Source: Bacteriovoracaceae bacterium (GTDB lineage: Bacteria; Bdellovibrionota; Bacteriovoracia; Bacteriovoracales; Bacteriovoracaceae). Taken from it: a stretch of 64,000 nucleotides of DNA. The stretch spans positions 26,619 to 90,618 of the forward strand of contig JAIPEG010000010.1 in the NCBI GenBank assembly GCA_021737405.1, written 5' to 3'. This document shows positions 35,510-45,103 of the stretch, piece by piece (the stretch's first letter is position 1; each line of letters starts with the position of its first letter). Both the position numbers and the translations under genes were made by a program. The notes beneath the pieces are model-generated. The model had not been told where the DNA came from and searched no databases. It saw only the letters and a program-made list of their open reading frames with translations.

Positions 35510-36025
35510 ATGATGCTAAAAAAACTCTTTGTTACTCTCTTAATAACTATGTCTTGTACGACCCTTAATAAAAATATGGTTAAGGAAGGCAAGTATGACA
35601 TAACGGGAGGAGTTTTCGAGAATTTGAGGTGGGAAGATACCTTAACTTTCAAAAGAGTTTCTTGGTTCAAAGAGTTAACTCTTACCTTTGATATTTTTAT
35701 GGTCAATATTGGAAAAGAAAGCCCCTTCTATTCGTGGTTCTCCAAAGACGAAAAGCAGATTGTTGAGAGCTGTTTGGACAGCAAAGTCATGCTAACTTAT
35801 GCTTGGGACCCCATGCAGATTTCAAGAGAGGGCTTTTACTCAGAGGTCGAAAAATTAGGTTACGAGAGAATTTCAATCCCAAATTTTCATGGCCATGTGA
35901 AAATGCATCCCAATTTTGCCCGGATCAATGTCTATCTCTATAAAACGAGCTTAATTTGTCGAAGAAAAATTGGTGATAGTAAATTAGTCATTTCATTTCC
36001 GGGTTTTAATTCAGTAACTCTCTAA
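35510..36025 (+). CDS. hypothetical lipoprotein
   Basis: A 171-residue lipoprotein: MMLKKLFVTLLITMSC with a lipobox-like TMSC, then TTLNKN. The mature part has mixed structure with a Tyr/Phe-rich C-terminal half and two further cysteines (ESCLDS, LICRRK). No known motif. It follows the hydrolase-like gene by five bases, so it is part of the GYF/PilZ operon. Confidence 0.7.
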   Translation: MMLKKLFVTLLITMSCTTLNKNMVKEGKYDITGGVFENLRWEDTLTFKRVSWFKELTLTFDIFMVNIGKESPFYSWFSKDEKQIVESCLDSKVMLTYAWDPMQISREGFYSEVEKLGYERISIPNFHGHVKMHPNFARINVYLYKTSLICRRKIGDSKLVISFPGFNSVTL

Positions 36026-36149
36026 AAAATCTGGGTATGCATAATGTAGTTTTAATAGGTTAGACCTTGTTTGATCCTTGAAACCACTAAAATTTCCTCA
36101 ATCTTTTCTACATTTATACCGAAAGGACAATGTAGGAGTGTAAAGAAAC

Positions 36150-38207
36150 ATGTCTGAAGAGAAAGAAAGATTTGGTCGATATTTAATTTTGGATCACCTC
36201 GTTGACGGTGGTATGGCCAAAATTTGTCGTGCTCGCTTCCTAGGTGAACAGGCGGACAAAGTTGTCGCTATTAAAATGATTCAACCTCAGTATTCCTCTG
36301 ATGAATCCTTTAAGACTATGTTCATGGATGAAATTAAAGTAACTTTTGGTCTTCTTCATCCCAATATTGTTCAAACATATGATTATGGTTTACATAAAGA
36401 GCAACTCTTTGTCGCAATGGAATATTGCGATGGTCGAAACTTAAAAGAATATCTTGATAGGTTAAGACAAAAGAAGTTCGTCTTTCCGGTTGAGATCAGT
36501 ATATATATTATATCTCAAGTCTGTCAGGGCCTTAATTATTCTCATACATTTACTGATAAATTAACGGGGAAAGCCGCGAATATTATCCACCGAGATATTT
36601 CCCCTCATAACATTATGCTAACTTATGATGGTGCCGTTAAAATTATTGATTTTGGTATCGCTAAGGCCAATACCAATTCTGAAGCTACCCAAGCGGGAAC
36701 AATCAAAGGGAAGCTGAGTTATCTAGCACCAGAGTATCTCGATGGTCTAGCACTAGATGCTCGCTATGATATGTTTGCTGTAGGTATTACTCTGTGGGAA
36801 ATGCTTTGTAGCCGAAAACTCTTTAAAGCAGCTAATGATTTGGCCGTATTAAAGAAAATTCAAGAATGTAAAATACCTCCGCCATCAAAAATTAATCCAA
36901 ACGTACCTAAAGAACTAGATGATATCGTTTTGCAAGCGCTTCGAAAGGATCGAAATAAAAGATTTGAAAACATGGATCAATTTAATCGAGCCCTGATTAA
37001 ATTTCTCTATGCGAATTACCCCGATTTTAACTCATCGGATCTGTCGTATTTTGCAAAGGAACTTTTTAAAGAAGAAATCAAGAAAGATCGAGAGAAGCTT
37101 TTTGAATTTGGAAAGATCGACATTAAGGCTTATCTTGCCGATTGGAAAGATGAGCAAGAAGGTGGAACTAACAGAAATAAAGACAAAGGTTCCGAAGCAA
37201 TGAGTGCAGCCGGCTCGGATAAAGAAAACCGTAAGCAAGAAGCTGTTCTTGATTTTGGCTTTGAAGATGAGGCACCAACTAAAACGAGTTTGAAAAATCG
37301 AAAAACAAGGGCAACTAGCACAAAGGGTGCTAGTCGAAGTATCAAGAAAGATAGCTCTATTAAAGTTATCGATGGTGAAAATCTTAAAATAACGGCTCCT
37401 CCAACGAAAAAGAAATCTGTTTCAATGGGTAGACCGGCCAATTCGGAAGGAACTAAAACAAGATCCAGAAAGCGAAAGGGGAAAACTCAAACTCAAACTG
37501 GTGTTTTGTCCATAGATACGAATAAACATAAGAACTTAAGCCTTATTTTTGTTTTAACGGCTTCATTAGTTGTTGGGGCTTACTTTGGAAAGGAGCACAT
37601 TCCCTTTCTCAATGCCTTCTTCTCTTCTCGAGATCCAGCCAGTGAAAAGCTAGTGGTAAAACAATTACCAAAAGAAGATGAATTAAATTCTGGCTTAAAT
37701 AAAGTCAATGACCAACTTAAAAACGGTATTCGTTTAGCAAACTATGATCCTCAGGTTCATAAGGTATTCATTGATGGCAATGAAGAAAAACCAAATTTTC
37801 TAAAAAAAGTTTCAGTGAAAGTTAATAAGCCTTTTTTCTTAAGAGTTGAAAGACCTGGCTTTAAGCCATTTGTTAAGGAATATAACTTACAAGGAGGAGA
37901 TATGGTAACAGTAGAAATTCCTGCTATGCCACAAACTTCTTTTGGTTATTTGTACCTTTCGCGTGGCTGTCAAATGTATGGAACAGTGTCATTTGAATTA
38001 TATGGAGAGAGCCGCATTGAACGAGTTCCAATGATTAATCCCATTGGTATTGCTTTTCCAGTAAAGGGAGACGGCCGAGTTCCTGCTGATGCAAGTGGAC
38101 GGGCCATGTATGAAGTTTATTTTAAAAAGACAAATGAAAATATTTCTCGAAAAATTTCCTTCTCATTTGAATCTGATGAGCAACGTATAGATATTTGTGA
38201 TCTCTAG
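36150..38207 (+). CDS. membrane Ser/Thr protein kinase with a C-terminal extracytoplasmic domain
   Basis: The 685-residue protein has an N-terminal kinase domain (about 5-290): lysine in KVVAIKMIQPQY, catalytic HRDISPHNIM, DFG in IIDFGIAKA, and the GTIKGKLSYLAPE activation segment. The glycine loop (VDGGMAKICRA) is degenerate, as is common in this group. A basic linker (about 335-450), one membrane segment (about 465-480, LIFVLTASLVVGAYFG) and a beta-rich domain with a PEGA-like unit (about 530-590) follow. The architecture is that of an envelope-sensing kinase. Its stop overlaps the convergent ppsR gene. Confidence 0.92.
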   Translation: MSEEKERFGRYLILDHLVDGGMAKICRARFLGEQADKVVAIKMIQPQYSSDESFKTMFMDEIKVTFGLLHPNIVQTYDYGLHKEQLFVAMEYCDGRNLKEYLDRLRQKKFVFPVEISIYIISQVCQGLNYSHTFTDKLTGKAANIIHRDISPHNIMLTYDGAVKIIDFGIAKANTNSEATQAGTIKGKLSYLAPEYLDGLALDARYDMFAVGITLWEMLCSRKLFKAANDLAVLKKIQECKIPPPSKINPNVPKELDDIVLQALRKDRNKRFENMDQFNRALIKFLYANYPDFNSSDLSYFAKELFKEEIKKDREKLFEFGKIDIKAYLADWKDEQEGGTNRNKDKGSEAMSAAGSDKENRKQEAVLDFGFEDEAPTKTSLKNRKTRATSTKGASRSIKKDSSIKVIDGENLKITAPPTKKKSVSMGRPANSEGTKTRSRKRKGKTQTQTGVLSIDTNKHKNLSLIFVLTASLVVGAYFGKEHIPFLNAFFSSRDPASEKLVVKQLPKEDELNSGLNKVNDQLKNGIRLANYDPQVHKVFIDGNEEKPNFLKKVSVKVNKPFFLRVERPGFKPFVKEYNLQGGDMVTVEIPAMPQTSFGYLYLSRGCQMYGTVSFELYGESRIERVPMINPIGIAFPVKGDGRVPADASGRAMYEVYFKKTNENISRKISFSFESDEQRIDICDL

Positions 38208-39061
38208 TTCTTATCTTCTTTCTTTTGCTTAAAAATATTATTCTTTCTCATACTTAGCAATCTCATGATTTCGGCAGCGGTTTCTTCGAGTGCCTTATCT
38301 GTAACATTAAAAACCGGCCATCTCTTATTTTCTTTGAAAATAGAATTGGCCCATTCGAGCTCTTCAATAACTTTTGACTCATTAGCATAGTCGCCAGTTA
38401 AGCTCTCTGCGCCAAGTCGTGTAAGCCTGTTTTGTCTTATATGTTTGAGCGCCTCGGGGTTAATTGTGAGAGCAAAAATTTTCCGTTGATCAATTTTGAA
38501 AAGCTCATCAGGCAATTTGGTCCCAAGTACTAAGGGAACATTTGTTACCTTAAGGCCATGAAGGCTTAAGTAAAGAGAGAGTGGTGTTTTTGATGTCCTG
38601 GATATTCCCACTAGGATTACATCCGCTAAATGAAGGGATTTAAGGTTTCGACCATCATCGTGGTTTAGAGTAAACTCCATGGCCTCAACTCTCTTATAAT
38701 AATCATCGTTAACTTGATGAAGAAGTCCTGGTTCTCTATTCGGTTCTTGGTCAAAATAATTTGAAAATGTAGTAAGTGCAGGACCAAGCACATCTAAAGT
38801 TCGCACATGTTTTATTCTTGCAGCATCGGCTATATATTCTCTTAGATCGGAAGATACAAGTGTGTAGATAATGAGGTCATGGTGTACGGCTGCCTCCGAG
38901 AAAATCGCATCGATCTGCTCACGAGTACGAATTGACTTATAACGAGTGAAGTAAACGTCGCGACCTTTAAACTGAGTCATGACGGCCCTACTTATCGCCG
39001 TAGCTGTTTCACCAGTACCGTCAGATATAATTATAATTTTAAGACGTTTTCTTTTATCCAT
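38204..39061 (-). CDS. ppsR: PEP synthase/PPDK regulatory kinase-pyrophosphorylase
   Basis: This DUF299 bifunctional enzyme switches PEP synthase or pyruvate phosphate dikinase by ADP-dependent phosphorylation and its reversal. The 285-residue protein has the family start IIIISDGTGETATAISRAV, LDVLGPALT, the P-loop GISRTSKTPLSLYLS, and NVPLVLGTKLP. It converges with the kinase gene and is followed upstream by miaA. Which of the two target enzymes it regulates cannot be told, since neither gene is in the window. Confidence 0.94.
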   Translation of the reverse strand: MDKRKRLKIIIISDGTGETATAISRAVMTQFKGRDVYFTRYKSIRTREQIDAIFSEAAVHHDLIIYTLVSSDLREYIADAARIKHVRTLDVLGPALTTFSNYFDQEPNREPGLLHQVNDDYYKRVEAMEFTLNHDDGRNLKSLHLADVILVGISRTSKTPLSLYLSLHGLKVTNVPLVLGTKLPDELFKIDQRKIFALTINPEALKHIRQNRLTRLGAESLTGDYANESKVIEELEWANSIFKENKRWPVFNVTDKALEETAAEIMRLLSMRKNNIFKQKKEDKN

Positions 39062-39063
39062 AG

Positions 39064-40071
39064 CTATATTTTTACCTGATTCAAAAAAGTTAAAAAGTCT
39101 TGGAGAATCATTTCTGATTCGTTCATAGGATTATAAGTTAATTTTGGCGATATCTTTTTGAAAAATGTTTTTTGCGACTTTGCTAATTTTCGAGTGTTGA
39201 TATAAATTTCTTCCACAAGGTTGAGTAGAAGAAGAGGGGTAGCTTCTCGATTGTCATTAATAAATTGTATACACTCTTTATAACCAATGGATTGAAGTGG
39301 CTTTAAATCTCTTTTGAAAGACTGTGAGAGTATATTTCTAACCTCTTCCAGCAATCCCGATGAGATCATACTCTTTGCCCTTTTTTCCATTATTTCCCAG
39401 TGCTCATTTTTTGGGATTTCTAAGTAGATATGATGCAAGCTCCAGGACGGGTCTCTAAGTTGAGAAAAGTCGTAAGGTTTTGCCTCGTCCATCTTATTTT
39501 TTAACGTACTAAATTTAGAATGATGAGTAAGGAAGTGTTCTAGGGCCCGAAGCGTACGATAGCGGTCATTTTCGTGAATTCTCTCATAGCTGGCAGAATC
39601 TACATCCTTGAGAAAATTTCGAATCGCCATCCAACCGCCACTGTTTTCTATTTCTTTAAGCTTTGCTTCGGCTTCTTTATTTGGAGCACCCGCCTCATAC
39701 ATTCCCTTGAGGAGCGCCCTTATATAAAAAGCTGATCCTCCAACAATGATCGGGATACTCTTTTTTGCATGAAGGTTACTAATAATGGGGATCGCCAAAT
39801 CGCAATAGTCATTAGCATTGAGTGGGTTCGTGATACTCGTGCAGTCGATAAGATGATGGGGGATATCTTGACGCTCATCTATTGTCGGCTTAGCGGTGCC
39901 AATATTGATTTCTTTATAAAAGAGAAGAGAGTCAGCATTTATTACTTCACTGGTTATCCCTTTTTCTTTTAACTCCTTAGCGATAGTAATTGAAAGAGAA
40001 GTCTTTCCTGTCGCTGTGGCACCAGAGATGAGTATGATAGGTTTAAATTCATTTTTAAAAGTTTCGTTCAT
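39064..40071 (-). CDS. miaA: tRNA dimethylallyltransferase
   Basis: MiaA adds the dimethylallyl group to A37 of UNN-reading tRNAs. It carries the P-loop ISGATATGKTSLS, DSLLFYKEINIGTAKPT (substrate loop), IIVGGSAFYIRALL, and the C-terminal LKPLQSIGYKE. I start it at the ATG at 40071 (MNETFKNEF); two start codons lie upstream in frame, up to 40098. About 335 residues, normal length. It overlaps the end of mutL, the same neighbour as in many Proteobacteria. Confidence 0.95.
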   Translation of the reverse strand: MNETFKNEFKPIILISGATATGKTSLSITIAKELKEKGITSEVINADSLLFYKEINIGTAKPTIDERQDIPHHLIDCTSITNPLNANDYCDLAIPIISNLHAKKSIPIIVGGSAFYIRALLKGMYEAGAPNKEAEAKLKEIENSGGWMAIRNFLKDVDSASYERIHENDRYRTLRALEHFLTHHSKFSTLKNKMDEAKPYDFSQLRDPSWSLHHIYLEIPKNEHWEIMEKRAKSMISSGLLEEVRNILSQSFKRDLKPLQSIGYKECIQFINDNREATPLLLLNLVEEIYINTRKLAKSQKTFFKKISPKLTYNPMNESEMILQDFLTFLNQVKI

Positions 40072-41668
40072 AAAACTTTTCATCGATATTGAGAACAAAC
40101 CTTTCTTTTACTAATTCCGTCTTATTAGCGATTTCCATATATGAGGATGTTTCAAAGTTTAGCTCACTTGGTTCTTCACCAAGTAATAGACTTTGAATCA
40201 CTAAAGTAGGTTTTTTAAGAGTGGTTAAATGATTGTGAATGGCCCTCAAGGCCAAGGTGTTTTGATCGATCCTTTCACAGATAAATCCTGATTGCTCTAG
40301 CTCTACTAACTTTTGGTCCTCGTTATCAAGTATTGGAATTGTGAGAGGGTCACTAATGAGTAGGGGAAGAAAATCTTGATCTTGATTCCGCGGAGCGCTT
40401 AAGAGGTAGTGAGAGAGCTCTTTCCAGAAAAGTTTCTTTGAAAGTAAAAGAGTCTTGTCTCCCTCTTTTAGCAGTAAAAGGTCACCCATCGTTATTTCTT
40501 GATGTCTTTCAAAAGCTTGAGTGGGTAAACCTTCATTGAGACGATCTAAGAACCCATTTGAATTAGAAACATCACCGTAAAAAACTTCTTCTCCCCCTCT
40601 CGACCAATTCTGTGGTTCAAGGCTTGCTTGATTCTGAGGACTCGGCGTTAGCTTCTTAAGTTCAGAAGATATTAAGGCCGTAATAACGGGTAGCTTGAAA
40701 AACTTTATTTGGGTCTTGTTAGGGTGAACATTTACATCAATGAGGTTTTCTGGAACGTCTATAAAAATACAATAATGACCAGTTTCTCCTTGAGGGTAGA
40801 GTCCTTCCATTGCTCGGATAATCGTTTGATGAATCTGACGGTCTGTAAATATTCTCTTGTTCGCGAATAGGTAATGTTTTTTATGGGCATTGCCCCTAGA
40901 CGATGTTTCAGAAACATAGCCCCAAACCCGGTGACCTTCGTAGGATTCGTTGAAAGAAATTAATTTCTTGAATTTATTTTTAGAATAAAGAACCTGTCTG
41001 ACTCTCTCTTCACTTAGGTCACATGCGGGATAGAATTCTTTGTCTTGATCATCCCATTTGATGGAAAAGTTAATGTGGGGGTGGGCCAAAAGGGAAGCTT
41101 CTAAAATACGCTTAATAGCGTTTTTTTCGGACTGAGTACTTTTAATAAATTTTAAGCGTACAGGAGTGTTATAGAATAAATCTTTTATAAAAAGAGATGT
41201 CCCTTTGGGGAGGTTGTCTTGTTTATCATGGGCAAGGCATTCACCACCGTGGAAGATAATCTTTCCTCCGTATTGAGAGTCATTCTCTTTTGAGCTTGTG
41301 CAGGTGATTCTTGAAACCGCTGCTATTGAAGCGAGGGCCTCCCCTCGAAACCCATAACTATTTAAGCGATAAAGGTCTTCAAACTTCTCTATTTTAGAGG
41401 TGGCATGGCGACAAAAGGCAAAAGGGAGGTCATTAAAATTCATTCCTTGACCATTGTCTATAATGGAGATGAGATCCATTCCATTTGAAATAATATGAAT
41501 ATCAATTTGACTTGCCATGGAGTCAACACTGTTTTCTAAAATTTCTTTAATAAGACTTGCAGGTCTTTCAATGACCTCGCCAGCTTTGATCTGGTCAACT
41601 AAATGTTCGGGAAGAAGGTGGATGGTGGAAGATGAATCGAGGTTAGTTTCGCCGTAATTGAGTGTCAT
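40055..41668 (-). CDS. mutL: DNA mismatch repair protein MutL
   Basis: A 537-residue MutL. The GHKL ATPase motifs are all visible: EILENSVDSMAS (E and N), DNGQGM, HATSKI and YGFRGEALASIAAVS. The N-terminal transducer domain continues to about residue 330, followed by a short linker. The C-terminal part is short and lacks the endonuclease motif DQHAxxExxxxE (the matching stretch reads LLLSKKLFWKEL). It may thus be a non-nuclease MutL like that of E. coli. It is coupled to the GGDEF gene by a four-base overlap (ATGA). Confidence 0.95.
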   Translation of the reverse strand: MTLNYGETNLDSSSTIHLLPEHLVDQIKAGEVIERPASLIKEILENSVDSMASQIDIHIISNGMDLISIIDNGQGMNFNDLPFAFCRHATSKIEKFEDLYRLNSYGFRGEALASIAAVSRITCTSSKENDSQYGGKIIFHGGECLAHDKQDNLPKGTSLFIKDLFYNTPVRLKFIKSTQSEKNAIKRILEASLLAHPHINFSIKWDDQDKEFYPACDLSEERVRQVLYSKNKFKKLISFNESYEGHRVWGYVSETSSRGNAHKKHYLFANKRIFTDRQIHQTIIRAMEGLYPQGETGHYCIFIDVPENLIDVNVHPNKTQIKFFKLPVITALISSELKKLTPSPQNQASLEPQNWSRGGEEVFYGDVSNSNGFLDRLNEGLPTQAFERHQEITMGDLLLLKEGDKTLLLSKKLFWKELSHYLLSAPRNQDQDFLPLLISDPLTIPILDNEDQKLVELEQSGFICERIDQNTLALRAIHNHLTTLKKPTLVIQSLLLGEEPSELNFETSSYMEIANKTELVKERFVLNIDEKFYERNF

Positions 41669-42579
41669 TTTGCTCGGTAAAAATTAACCTGATTTCTTCC
41701 TCCTTGTTTAGACTTGTAAACCGCTTCGTCAGCACGTTTAAATAAGTCAGTTCCAGTCGCCACTCCTTGGCGATAGTCTGCAACTCCAATTGAAGCTGTT
41801 ACAGGCAGGCGTTTTTCATCATAGATAAACTCATGAGTTTCGACGAGCTTTCTTAAACGCTCTGCAATCTCGAAGGCCTGTTTTAAATTCGTTTTTGGTA
41901 AGAGGATCACAAACTCTTCGCCACCATAACGGGCAAAGACATCCTGGTCTCTAACACCATGATTTCTGATAATCGCGGCCATATCCTTAAGGACAAAGTC
42001 ACCGGCATCATGACCATAACCATCATTCAGTTTTTTAAAGTGGTCGAGATCAAAAACAATTAATGAGAGTGGATTACCTGTAACCTTAGATTTTTTTACT
42101 TCTAGGTCTAGGGAATTATTGAAGTAACCCTTGTTATAGCAACCTGTATGCTTATCAGTATTGGCCTCGTGCTGAAGCTTATCGTAAGTAAGCCTCTCAG
42201 GGTCACCTTTTGGTAAATATTTGAGTGCTATGTTTCCAAGTTTAATCATGTCACCTTTGGTGAGCTGAGCTTGGCCTTCAATTTTTTTGTTATTTAAAAA
42301 AGTTCCATTTCTAGAACCAGCGTCTTGAACAAAGTGGCTTTTGCCATCTTTCGTGACAACCTTAAAGTGATAGCGAGAGATTCCGTTGAACTCTAGAGGA
42401 ATAGTGTTATCAGGATTTCGTCCAACTGAAACTTCATTTCCCATAAGGTCAAAAATCGTTCCGTTCAGATCTCCCCCTACAACAAGAAGGGCAGCGGCTT
42501 TTTCAGCTGCTTCATTTTCAGCAGCGGCAAGGGCTGCTTTTATATCTGTTAAAACGACGGTTGAATCGTCACCGGCCAT
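41665..42579 (-). CDS. FHA-GGDEF diguanylate cyclase
   Basis: A 304-residue protein with an N-terminal FHA domain (about 45-110: VGRNPDNTIPL, GISRYHFKV, GSRNGTFLNN) and a GGDEF domain (about 135-300). The active-site motif is RYGGEEFVILLP, and DHFKKLNDGYGHDAG is the metal/nucleotide-binding segment. It should make c-di-GMP and its FHA domain should read a phosphothreonine, perhaps from a Ser/Thr kinase like that at 36.2 kb (inference). It is the first gene before mutL on this strand. Confidence 0.93.
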   Translation of the reverse strand: MAGDDSTVVLTDIKAALAAAENEAAEKAAALLVVGGDLNGTIFDLMGNEVSVGRNPDNTIPLEFNGISRYHFKVVTKDGKSHFVQDAGSRNGTFLNNKKIEGQAQLTKGDMIKLGNIALKYLPKGDPERLTYDKLQHEANTDKHTGCYNKGYFNNSLDLEVKKSKVTGNPLSLIVFDLDHFKKLNDGYGHDAGDFVLKDMAAIIRNHGVRDQDVFARYGGEEFVILLPKTNLKQAFEIAERLRKLVETHEFIYDEKRLPVTASIGVADYRQGVATGTDLFKRADEAVYKSKQGGRNQVNFYRAK

Positions 42580-42696
42580 CTTTCATTCCCTTGATATTAC
42601 GGTATTGAGGCGAGGTTTAAATAATAACAATTTTATCCTTAGTGCCTAGTCTTTTCAACTAGGTAGTGGACCTAGGGCCATATTTGCTGCTTAATT

Positions 42697-43965
42697 TTAA
42701 TATTTTTCTAAGTATTCGAAAGCATAGTGCTTCCCGGCCTCAACTCCTGGCTGATCGAAAGTATTTATGCCAAGCATTATTCCTGTTAATGCCGTTAATG
42801 ACTCCAAAAAGAGAAGTAGTTGACCAAGATGGTAGGCATCATTCGTCTCTAGGCTCAATTTCATATAAGGGCGCTCTGCTTTTGAGAGTGCCTTCATGGT
42901 GCCATTTAATTCTGCTTTCATAAGATTTGAAAGGCTATGTCTTTTGAGTTTTTTAAAAGATGAAGTCTCAAATGAACAATCGAGAGAAAAGTCAGTTTGA
43001 AAATTTTCAACTTCTAAAAGAATGATCGTTTTGTCGTAGGGGCCTTCCATAAAGAGCTGAACTTGTGAGTGTTGGTCTGTGGCGCCATAGGCTGGGATCG
43101 GAGTAAAGCCAGTGTTAACTGTTTCTCCTTTCAAATTTACTTTCTTACCAAGAGATTCTGCCCATAGTTGAACGAACCAAAAGGAGAGGTCACGTAACTT
43201 TGATGAGTAGGGCATAAGCACAGTTTGGGAGAATCCCTTTTCTTTTAAACTCATCAAGTAATTTGCACTTTTAATAAGAATATTTTCATGGAGACGTGTG
43301 TTCAGAATGTCTTTTTTTATGTCTTGAGCGCCTGCGAGAAGTTGGTCACCATCAATGCCAGCAAAGAGGGCAGGTAAGAGACCGACAGGGGTAAGGATAC
43401 TAAAGCGTCCTCCCACATTAGAGGGGATCTCTAGGCAATGGATTCCAAAATCCTTGGCAATGAGGAGAAGGTCACTTTTTACCGGATCAGTAGCAAAAAC
43501 AAAGTAGTTTTTATATTCTTTTTCGCCAACACCTTTTTCTTTTAGCCAGTTTGAAATGATGGCCATTGCTGCAGAAGTTTCAGCAGTACCTCCACTTTTT
43601 GAAACAATGTAAAAAAGTGATTTTTGGTAATTAAGAGACTCCAGTTGCTGGGCGATTCTTTCGGGATCAATATTATTAATAAAGGTAAAGCTTCTGTTTT
43701 GATCACCTAGCGCTGAAACAAGCATTTCTGGGCCTAGGGAGCTGCCACCAATGCCAACTTGGATAAATTGGGTACGGGATTGAAATTTTTGAAAAATCTC
43801 TACGCAAGAACTCAAAAGCTCTTTTCTTTTATTGATATGAAAGAAACCTACTTTTGGGTTATCAATTGTTTGAAGAAATAATTTCCAATTCTCTTGAATT
43901 GAAGATGGCTCAGTATATTTTGAAAGGATACGTTCTTCACTATCAAATGAAAGGGAGAGGCCCAT
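42697..43965 (-). CDS. pgi: glucose-6-phosphate isomerase
   Basis: Interconverts glucose-6-phosphate and fructose-6-phosphate. The 422-residue protein has the sugar-phosphate loop IVSKSGGTAETSAAMA, QVGIGGSSLGPEML near the N-terminus, FSILTPVGLLPALFAG, and the closing motif FDQPGVEAGKHYAFEYL. It is shorter than the E. coli enzyme (about 550), like other compact PGIs. It is followed in the upstream direction by two acyl-CoA dehydrogenase genes, and downstream by a 117-base gap before the FHA-GGDEF gene. Confidence 0.95.
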   Translation of the reverse strand: MGLSLSFDSEERILSKYTEPSSIQENWKLFLQTIDNPKVGFFHINKRKELLSSCVEIFQKFQSRTQFIQVGIGGSSLGPEMLVSALGDQNRSFTFINNIDPERIAQQLESLNYQKSLFYIVSKSGGTAETSAAMAIISNWLKEKGVGEKEYKNYFVFATDPVKSDLLLIAKDFGIHCLEIPSNVGGRFSILTPVGLLPALFAGIDGDQLLAGAQDIKKDILNTRLHENILIKSANYLMSLKEKGFSQTVLMPYSSKLRDLSFWFVQLWAESLGKKVNLKGETVNTGFTPIPAYGATDQHSQVQLFMEGPYDKTIILLEVENFQTDFSLDCSFETSSFKKLKRHSLSNLMKAELNGTMKALSKAERPYMKLSLETNDAYHLGQLLLFLESLTALTGIMLGINTFDQPGVEAGKHYAFEYLEKY

Positions 43966-43974
43966 AATTATTCC

Positions 43975-45102
43975 TTAATGTTCTTTTTTTAAGTGACGTG
44001 CAATAACAACTCTTTGAATTTGATTGGTTCCTTCAACTATTTGCAGAACCTTGGCATCTCTCATCATGCGCTCCACAGGATACTCTGAGGTATAGCCGAC
44101 ACCACCATGAACTTGAACAGAATCAGTTGTCACTTTCATGGCAACATCTGTGGATTTAAGTTTGGCCATAGAGCAAAGTTTTGAGTTCACCTCACCCTTA
44201 TCAAGGAGTTCTGCAGCTCTTTCGACTAGGAGGCGAGAGGCTTCCAGCTCAGTGGCCATATCGGCCATCATAAATTGAAGGCCTTGAAAATTAAAAATGG
44301 GTTGATCGAATTGATTTCTTTCTAATGAATATTTAACGGCCTCATCAAGGGCACGCTCTGTAAGACCTACGGCAATGGCTCCAATTGTAACCCTACCGGC
44401 ATCAAGTCCGCCAAGGGCAACTTTGAAGCCTTCGCCTTCTTCTTTGATGAGGTTCTCTGAGGGAACAAAGCAGTTTTGAAAGAGAACTTCGCGAGTTGGA
44501 GAAGCTTTCCAGCCCATCTTCTTCTCTTTCTTTCCAAAGCTGAATCCCTCTGTGCCATCTTCAACGATGAAGGCACTTACTCCGCTAGATCCCTCGCCGC
44601 CAGTTCTTGCCATAACCACATAGGTCTTAGCGATACCGCCAGAGGTAATCCACATTTTCGATCCATTTAGAAGATACCCACCCTCTACTTTCTTGGCCGT
44701 CGTCTTAAGCGCTTTTGCGTCTGATCCTGATCCCGATTCCGACAAGCAAAAGGCACCAATGACCTGACCACTTGTAAGATCAGGGAGATACTTTTTCTTT
44801 TGCTCTTCGTTACCAAATTTTTCAATAATTCCTTGAACCATAGTTGATACTGAAACAGTGACTGCGTAAGAAACGGATGATTTTGCTATCTCTTGCAACG
44901 CTAAACAGAAGTCTGCATAGCCAAGTCCTGCGCCGCCATACTCTTCTTTTATGGTCATCCCGCAAAAACCTAATGAACCCAACTCTTGAAAAACTTCCAT
45001 ACGAAAGTTTTCATTGGCATCATCGTGCTCGGCATAGGGCTCAATTTTTGCCAATCTAAATTTTTCAAGTTGAGATTTTAATTCTCGTTGGAGTTCGTTC
45101 AT
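43975..45102 (-). CDS. acyl-CoA dehydrogenase
   Basis: A 375-residue FAD acyl-CoA dehydrogenase. I start it at the ATG at 45102 (MNELQRELKSQLEK), one base after the upstream stop; the longer frame starts inside the neighbour. It has FCLSESGSGSDAKAL, KMWITSGG, VHGGVGYTSEYPVERMMRD and IVEGTNQIQRVV, the last holding the short/medium-chain type catalytic Glu. The matching stretch GGLDAGRVTIG has no Glu, consistent with that type. Acyl length is not determined. Confidence 0.93.
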   Translation of the reverse strand: MNELQRELKSQLEKFRLAKIEPYAEHDDANENFRMEVFQELGSLGFCGMTIKEEYGGAGLGYADFCLALQEIAKSSVSYAVTVSVSTMVQGIIEKFGNEEQKKKYLPDLTSGQVIGAFCLSESGSGSDAKALKTTAKKVEGGYLLNGSKMWITSGGIAKTYVVMARTGGEGSSGVSAFIVEDGTEGFSFGKKEKKMGWKASPTREVLFQNCFVPSENLIKEEGEGFKVALGGLDAGRVTIGAIAVGLTERALDEAVKYSLERNQFDQPIFNFQGLQFMMADMATELEASRLLVERAAELLDKGEVNSKLCSMAKLKSTDVAMKVTTDSVQVHGGVGYTSEYPVERMMRDAKVLQIVEGTNQIQRVVIARHLKKEH

Positions 45103-45103
45103 T

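Noticed and set aside
42636..42680. Hairpin CCTAGT...ACTAGG between pgi and the FHA-GGDEF gene
   Set aside because: Short stem and no T run on the minus strand; not convincing as a terminator or operator.
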